Assembly: GCA_031555955.1 (NCBI GenBank)
Contig: JAVBTY010000015.1
Location: 1 to 18,243 of the forward strand
Source: Azoarcus sp031555955
GTDB lineage: Bacteria > Pseudomonadota > Gammaproteobacteria > Burkholderiales > Rhodocyclaceae
DNA: 18,243 bases
Direction: 5' to 3'
The notes under the pieces are model-generated. The model searched no databases. It saw only the letters and a program-made list of their open reading frames with translations, and was not told where the DNA came from. Positions 13,905-18,243 of this stretch are shown here, one piece after another. Position 1 is the stretch's first letter. Each line of letters starts with the position of its first letter. The position numbers and the translations under genes were made by a program.

Positions 13905-15157
13905 GCCCTGTCCTGTCCTTTGTTCTGCTCGCTACGCTGCTTGTCGCGGGCGCCCTGCTGCTCGTGCTGCCGCCCCTGTTCGGCGCGGGTCTGCGCCGCC
14001 GCGCCGCCGCCGCGGCCGGAGAGGTTGACCAGGCCGCGACCGCGCTGGCCGTGCTGCGCGAGCAGCTGGCCGATCTGGAAGCGGAACGCGCGGCGGGCGG
14101 CATCGACGATGACACCTGGCGCCGCAGCCGCGACGATCTCGAGCGCCGCGCGCTCGATGAAGGCGAAAAAGCCGCCGTGGAGGTGATGGAAGCACGGCCG
14201 TCGCGGCGCTGGGCGGCCGTTGTCGCCGTGGGCGTGCCGGTGCTGGCGGCGGCCATGTATCTGACGCTTGGCGCTCCGGACGGGCTCGATCCGGAAAAAG
14301 TCGCGGGCAGCGAAAGCTTCACCCAGGAACAGATGGCCGAAATGGTCGGCGCGCTTGCCGCCCGTCTCGAAAAAGAGCCAGATAACGCCGAAGGCTGGGC
14401 CATGCTCGCCCGCTCCTACCTGGCGCTGAAAGATTTCCCCAAAGCCGCCGCCGCCTATGCCCGCCTGGCCGGGCTGATGCCGGATGACGCCGATGTGATG
14501 GCCGACTGGGCCGACGCGGTGGCCGCGCAGCACGGTAGCGTCGTCGGTGAAGCGGAAGTGCTGATCGACAAGACTTTGGCGCTCGACCCCGACCACCTCA
14601 AGGGCCGCCTTCTCGCCGGTACCGCCGCGTACCAGAAGGGCGATTACGCTACCGCCTCGGCGCACTGGGAACGCATTCTCGCCAACGTGCCGCCGGGCGA
14701 AGAGGCTGCCGCCGATTCGCTGCGCAAGGCGATTGGCGAGGCGCGCGAAAAAGGCGGCCTGCCGCCGCTGGCCGCGTCGTCCCAGGCCTCAGCCGGAAAC
14801 GCGGCGGGTGCGCAATCCGCCGCGCTGGCGCTGGCCGGGCGGCTTGAGCTGGCTCCCGCGCTAAGTGGGCGCGTGGGGCCGGAAGACAGCGTTTTCGTCT
14901 TCGTCCGCAGCAGCGAAGGCGGCCCCCCGCTGGCCGCGCTGCGCTTCCGGGCCGGTGATCTGCCGCGTGAATTCAGCTTTGCCGATGCGCCGCGCATGAT
15001 GGGCGACGGCCCGCTGCCCGCCCGGGTGACGCTGGCCGCGCGCGTTTCGAAAAGCGGCGACGCCACGGCCCGGCCCGGCGATCTGGAAGGCCGCGCCGAA
15101 AATCTGGCGCTGGATGCGGGCGGCGTGACGCTGGTGATCGATCAGGTACGGGAATAA
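13901..15157 (+). CDS. ccmI: Cytochrome c biogenesis protein CcmI (TPR)
   Basis: A 418-residue protein that binds the C-terminal helix of apocytochromes and delivers them to CcmF/CcmH. It has a first membrane span (about 5-27), an acidic/Arg-rich cytoplasmic loop with VLREQLADLEAERAAG (51-66), a second span (about 103-122), and then a periplasmic TPR region with repeats around EGWAMLARSYLALKDFPKAA (164-183) and KGRLLAGTAAYQKGDYATAS (234-253). A beta-rich C-terminal domain (about 308-418) is also typical of CycH/CcmI. The GTG at 13901 overlaps the ccmH stop (GTGA) with GAGG about 9 bp upstream. It is the last gene of the operon; the TAA stop merges with the left arm of a strong terminator. Confidence 0.93.
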   Translation: MSPVLSFVLLATLLVAGALLLVLPPLFGAGLRRRAAAAAGEVDQAATALAVLREQLADLEAERAAGGIDDDTWRRSRDDLERRALDEGEKAAVEVMEARPSRRWAAVVAVGVPVLAAAMYLTLGAPDGLDPEKVAGSESFTQEQMAEMVGALAARLEKEPDNAEGWAMLARSYLALKDFPKAAAAYARLAGLMPDDADVMADWADAVAAQHGSVVGEAEVLIDKTLALDPDHLKGRLLAGTAAYQKGDYATASAHWERILANVPPGEEAAADSLRKAIGEAREKGGLPPLAASSQASAGNAAGAQSAALALAGRLELAPALSGRVGPEDSVFVFVRSSEGGPPLAALRFRAGDLPREFSFADAPRMMGDGPLPARVTLAARVSKSGDATARPGDLEGRAENLALDAGGVTLVIDQVRE

Positions 15158-15194
15158 AAAAATGGCCGGGCAGTACACGCCCGGCCATTTTTTT
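15156..15194. terminator. Bidirectional rho-independent terminator
   Basis: A perfect 16-bp stem, 15156-15171 against 15179-15194, with a 7-nt loop (agtacac). The GC core tggccgggc/gcccggcca is flanked by seven A on the left and seven T on the right. Read on either strand it gives a GC hairpin followed by a U-run, so it can end both ccmI (plus) and the TonB receptor (minus) transcripts. The left arm starts inside the ccmI stop codon. Confidence 0.95.
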
Positions 15195-15211
15195 CCCATC
15201 CATCGCGGGTT

Positions 15212-17413
15212 CTAGAAGTTGACGGACGCGCTCAGCATGAAGGTGCGCGGCGCGCCAGACACCAGATAACCCTGCCCAGGATAGCCGCCAACGGAGCTCC
15301 AGTAATCCTGGTCCGCCACGTTTTCCAGCCGTGCGCGCAAGGTCACAAGATGGTCGCTCCATCCGGTCATGTAGCGCAGGCCGAGATCGAAACGGGTCCA
15401 GCCCGGCGCGCGTAGCGTGTTGGCGGCATCGGCGTAGCTGTGCTGCGTGGCGATCATGCGCGTATCCAGCGTCAGTCCCGCGACATAGGGCATATCCCAT
15501 TCGAGGTTGATATTTCCCTGCCAGGCCGGCACGCCGATCACTTTTTTGCCATCCGTAGCGGCGCTGCCGGTCGAGCGCTGTTCCGCATCGAGCCAGGTGA
15601 CGCCGCCGATCAGGCGCAGGGCGCGCATGATTTCACCGAACAGGCTGAATTCAACGCCCTGGTGGCGGTCCTCGCCATCGATGGTGTAGTAACCGGTATC
15701 GGTAATCAGCGCGCGCGGTTTCTTTGTCGAGAACCAGGCAAGGCCGTAGCCCGTGCGCCCGCTGTCATATTTCATCCCGATCTCTTTCTGTTTCGAAACG
15801 TAGGGGTCCATGACTTCGCCCAGATTGAGCACCGGCGCTCCCGCAGCCGTTTTTCCGGAAGCCGTGCCGCCCTGGTTCAGCGACTCGATATAGTTGATGT
15901 AGACCGAAAGATTGTTCTGGATGCGGAACAGCAGGCTCCCCATGGGGGTGTTTCTGGTGGTGTCGTAATGCGCCGTTCTTGCCCCGGTGTTGTAGGCGTA
16001 GCTGCTGGACGTGAGCTGCTGGCGGCGGATGCCCGCTGTCAGCTGGAGCCGGTCCTCCCACGCGCCAAGCGTGTAGCCAAGGGCCGCGCTGCTTAAACCG
16101 GTTTTCCCGGTGGTGTCAGGGTCATCGAGATCATTACCGAAAATCGCCAGCGCCGGAGCGGCCGTGTATGCCGGGTCGTACAGATTGCTTGCGGGGGCAT
16201 AGCCCTTCGACATGGCGTATGCGGTTTTTTTGTCCAGATAGTAGCGGGACAGCGCCCCAACCAGGGTGTGGTTCACCGGCCCGGACGCCAGCCTGCCGCG
16301 AAGCCCGATTTCTCCGGTGGAGACTTCGTCTTTCCGGGTGTTGTCGAAACGGGCATTCACGGCGCCGTTTCCGGTGTAGCCATTGGAAACGGTCAGCCCC
16401 GCCAGCGAATTATCTTCGTCGCTGCGGCGCATGCCGCCAGCGAACCAGCCGGTCCAGCGATCATTGAAATCCATTTCGCCGCGCACCGTGCCGAAGTGGT
16501 CGCGTTCGTTGGAATACGTCCATGGCTGCGCGTAGTTGAGCGTATTTTCAGGCGCGCCGGGAACGACGCCAGCCGCCGCGCCCAGTGTCACGTTGGGACG
16601 GATTTCATCCAGTTCGTTGTTCTGGTAGCCAAAATCGCCCGAAAGCCGGATGCTGCCACTGCGCCAGTCCAGCCCGATGAGGAAGACATCCAGCTGCGAA
16701 TGCTCATCGTCAACCGCGCTGCCGCCTTCGCGATGCGCCGCCACGACGCGGACGCCGGTGCTCTGGTCCGCGCCAAAGCGCCGGGCCACATCCATCGACA
16801 CGCTGGCCTGCGATCCGCTGGCAAAACCGGCGCTGGCCTGCGACAGGGCTTCGTTCGGCGCGCGCTTGGGCAGAAGGTTGATTCCGCCGCCAACCGTGCC
16901 GCCGGCTGGCGAAGCGCCGGTCAGAAAGTCGCTGGCGCCGCGGAACACCTCGATGCGCTCGAACAGTTCGGAGGCGATGTACTGCCGTGGCAGCAGGTTG
17001 TAGAGCCCGTTGTAGGCTACTTCGTCGGAAGTCAGGATGAAGCCGCGGATGAAGTATGACTCCTGGAAATTGCCGTAACCGCGCGCGACGCGGACCGAGG
17101 CATCGTTCTGGAGAACGTCGCTTACGCTGCGCGCCTGCTGGTTCTGTATCAGCTCGCTGGTATAGCTGGTGATGCTGAAGGGGGTTTCCAGATTGTCCCG
17201 CGTGCCGAGGATGCCGGCCTTTCCTCCCCGCGCGACCTGGCCGCCCGGATATTCGGGCGACAGGCCCTGCGCCGAAGCGTCCGCGCTGGCTTCAACCCTG
17301 ACGGCTGAAAGGGTGACTTCGGGTGAAGATTCCGCCTGGGCGCGAAGGGTTCCAGGGGAAAGGGCCAGAACGGATGTTGAGATCAAAAGGGCTACGGGAG
17401 TCTTTGGTTTCAT
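15212..17413 (-). CDS. TonB-dependent siderophore receptor
   Basis: A 733-residue outer-membrane receptor. A signal peptide ends near LRAQA (23-27). A TonB-box-like TLSAVRVEA (34-42) leads to the plug domain (about 72-186), which includes ETPFSITSYTSELI, SYFIRGFILTSDEV and ERIEVFRGASDFLTGASPAGG (151-171). A 22-strand barrel of alternating aromatic residues follows and ends in a terminal Phe (LSASVNF), the signal for outer-membrane assembly. It fits the TonB-siderophore family that imports ferric-siderophore complexes; the ligand cannot be deduced. There is no N-terminal secretin/TonB signalling domain, so it should not act as a FecA-type transducer. I chose the ATG at 17413 because an upstream in-frame ATG at 17479 lies in the promoter. 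No siderophore synthesis, TonB or permease genes are near. Its composition is less GC-rich than the ccm genes. Confidence 0.94.
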   Translation of the reverse strand: MKPKTPVALLISTSVLALSPGTLRAQAESSPEVTLSAVRVEASADASAQGLSPEYPGGQVARGGKAGILGTRDNLETPFSITSYTSELIQNQQARSVSDVLQNDASVRVARGYGNFQESYFIRGFILTSDEVAYNGLYNLLPRQYIASELFERIEVFRGASDFLTGASPAGGTVGGGINLLPKRAPNEALSQASAGFASGSQASVSMDVARRFGADQSTGVRVVAAHREGGSAVDDEHSQLDVFLIGLDWRSGSIRLSGDFGYQNNELDEIRPNVTLGAAAGVVPGAPENTLNYAQPWTYSNERDHFGTVRGEMDFNDRWTGWFAGGMRRSDEDNSLAGLTVSNGYTGNGAVNARFDNTRKDEVSTGEIGLRGRLASGPVNHTLVGALSRYYLDKKTAYAMSKGYAPASNLYDPAYTAAPALAIFGNDLDDPDTTGKTGLSSAALGYTLGAWEDRLQLTAGIRRQQLTSSSYAYNTGARTAHYDTTRNTPMGSLLFRIQNNLSVYINYIESLNQGGTASGKTAAGAPVLNLGEVMDPYVSKQKEIGMKYDSGRTGYGLAWFSTKKPRALITDTGYYTIDGEDRHQGVEFSLFGEIMRALRLIGGVTWLDAEQRSTGSAATDGKKVIGVPAWQGNINLEWDMPYVAGLTLDTRMIATQHSYADAANTLRAPGWTRFDLGLRYMTGWSDHLVTLRARLENVADQDYWSSVGGYPGQGYLVSGAPRTFMLSASVNF

Positions 17414-17436
17414 AAATGTGACATGCGATATATATA

Positions 17437-17455
17437 AATAATCATTCTTATTATA
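17437..17455 (-). promoter_or_regulatory. Fur-box-like operator
   Basis: The minus-strand sequence tataataagaatgattatt matches the 19-bp Fur consensus gataatgataatcattatc at 14 of 19 positions by my alignment. It overlaps the TATAAT -10 element, so iron-bound Fur would block polymerase. This fits iron repression of the receptor gene. Confidence 0.65.
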
Positions 17456-17479
17456 TTTTCCATATCTTTCCCCATGCAA
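17450..17479 (-). promoter_or_regulatory. Sigma-70-like promoter of the siderophore receptor
   Basis: On the minus strand a TTGCAT -35 element (17474-17479) is followed by an 18-bp spacer and a perfect TATAAT -10 element (17450-17455). Transcription would start near 17443, leaving a leader of about 30 nt before the ATG at 17413. The surrounding 50 bp are markedly AT-rich in an otherwise GC-rich window. Confidence 0.65.
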
Positions 17480-17487
17480 TCAGAAAC

Positions 17488-17814
17488 CCCATGTTTTCCC
17501 ATGGCGGAAGGAACAGCAGGGCTTCCGCCCCTGCCTGCCCTTCTTCGTCTGATGCCTCTGCGGATCACACTTCCTGTCCTGGTTTCTTGTCGAAGGCGGG
17601 GCATGGATGATCGTCGCATCGACCATGGTGCCGCCTTTGAGCAGCAGGCCACGTTGCCCGGGCGTGTCGCTGATGAGATTCATCATCTGTGCGCTCAGTC
17701 CATGCTTCTCCAGCAGATGCGGAGCCTGAGGACCGTCGTCTCGTCGGGCATCGCATCACCGGCCAGATCCAGGCCAGCAAAGCGGCGCATCGATCCGATT
17801 CCGATCAGAGCTTC
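17488..17814 (-). pseudogene. IS5-family transposase relic, frameshifted and truncated
   Basis: Read on the minus strand, the fragment gives SMRRFAGLDLAGDAMPDETT, then after a frame change HLLEKHGLSAQMMNLISDT, then LKGGTMVDATIIHAPPST and DPQRHQTKKGRQ, all in the order seen in IS5-type DDE transposases. The frame breaks near 17718, where one missing C (CGCATCTG for CGCCATCTG) would restore it. The TMVDATIIHAPPS segment carries the first catalytic Asp; the second Asp and the Glu are absent. Similarity starts near 17814 without the usual N-terminal part and decays after about 17531, with traces to about 17488. No inverted terminal repeats are recognisable. The relic ends close to the receptor promoter. 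Confidence 0.85.
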
Positions 17815-17887
17815 CCCGGGATTCTCGCAACCCGCATGGCCCGTAACCAAGGCACATCCCGCGCATTTAAGTGAGACAATCCCCGCC

Positions 17888-18243
17888 ATGTCGTCTCCCA
17901 ACCCGATCCCCGCCCGGCACCAACTCGAACAACTCACGCGCAACGGCACGCTGACGGCCGAGGGGCTGCAAACCGCCCTGCGCCGCCTCGGCTACCTGCC
18001 CGATGCTGCCGCGTGGCAACGCTTCGGCAACCTCGCGCTGCTGGCGGCCGGCAGCCTGCTCGTGCTCGCCGGCATCGTCTTTTTCTTCGCCTTCAACTGG
18101 GATGCGCTGCACCGCTTCGCCAAGATGGGGCTGGTGGCCCTGCCGCTGATCCTCTCCGCCGTGTTCGCCGCGCGCTTCGCCGAACAGCGCGCGGGCCAGG
18201 CGTGGCTGGGCGCGGCGGTGGTGCTTGCCGGCGTGCTGCTGGC
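17888..18243 (+). CDS. DUF2157 domain membrane protein (partial)
   Basis: An open frame from the ATG at 17888 (MSSPNPIPARHQLEQLTRNG) runs to the window end without a stop (118 full codons seen). The pattern of an amphipathic N-terminal region, QTALRRLGYLPDAAAWQ, then NLALLAAGSLLVLAGIVFFF (about 59-78) and AFNWDAL matches the DUF2157 N-terminal region, where a helix-turn-helix-like start is followed by many membrane spans and a FxxNW motif after the first span. Two further hydrophobic segments follow (about 88-102 and 110-118). The function of the family is unknown. No clear ribosome-binding site precedes the ATG, and it starts some 70 bp after the IS relic. Its composition is GC-rich like the ccm region, so it belongs to the host backbone. 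Confidence 0.8.
   Translation, partial: MSSPNPIPARHQLEQLTRNGTLTAEGLQTALRRLGYLPDAAAWQRFGNLALLAAGSLLVLAGIVFFFAFNWDALHRFAKMGLVALPLILSAVFAARFAEQRAGQAWLGAAVVLAGVLL

Noticed and set aside
15440..16096. Plus-strand open frame inside the siderophore receptor
   Set aside because: It is antisense to barrel-coding sequence, has no ribosome-binding site and no recognisable product.

Overview
The window is GC-rich proteobacterial chromosome. The metX-metW pair, a complete System I cytochrome c maturation operon (ccmABCDEFGHI), a YibF-like glutathione S-transferase, a NodI-type ATPase and a DUF4139 (MuiA-like) protein together suggest a Betaproteobacterium, possibly near Rhodocyclales or a related environmental lineage. 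This placement is inference from gene content and composition; no rRNA or other taxonomic marker is present.

Layout. Positions 1-731 hold the 3' end of metX and all of metW (methionine synthesis). A small unknown protein follows on the minus strand (775-1092). A less GC-rich stretch (about 1160-2150) has no gene in its first part and then an orphan lipoprotein. From 2307 to 15157 every gene is on the plus strand with short gaps or overlaps: a VanZ-domain membrane protein, a [2Fe-2S] ferredoxin-like protein, an alpha/beta hydrolase, a glutathione S-transferase, a NodI-type ABC ATPase with no permease beside it, an exported DUF4139 protein, and then ccmA to ccmI. A perfect 16-bp hairpin with A/T tracts on both sides ends the ccm operon and also the gene converging on it from the other strand. 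That gene (15212-17413, minus) is a TonB-dependent siderophore receptor whose promoter carries a Fur-box-like site. Just upstream of it lies a frameshifted, doubly truncated IS5-type transposase relic (about 17488-17814). The window ends inside a DUF2157 membrane protein gene (17888 onward).

How the genes work together. CcmABCDE load and release heme on the chaperone CcmE. CcmF and CcmH/CcmI ligate it to apocytochrome, and CcmG keeps the CXXCH thiols reduced. The hydrolase-GST-ATPase part is translationally coupled by ATGA overlaps, and the DUF4139 gene begins 31 bp later, so these genes are probably co-expressed; what they do together is unknown. The receptor plus IS relic looks like a separately acquired iron-uptake unit.

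I found no CRISPR array, RNA gene, toxin-antitoxin pair, prophage or recognised defence system. The observations most worth following are the NodI-type ATPase that has lost or never had its partner permease, the exported coiled-coil DUF4139 protein placed directly before the ccm operon, and the lipoprotein in the atypical stretch.
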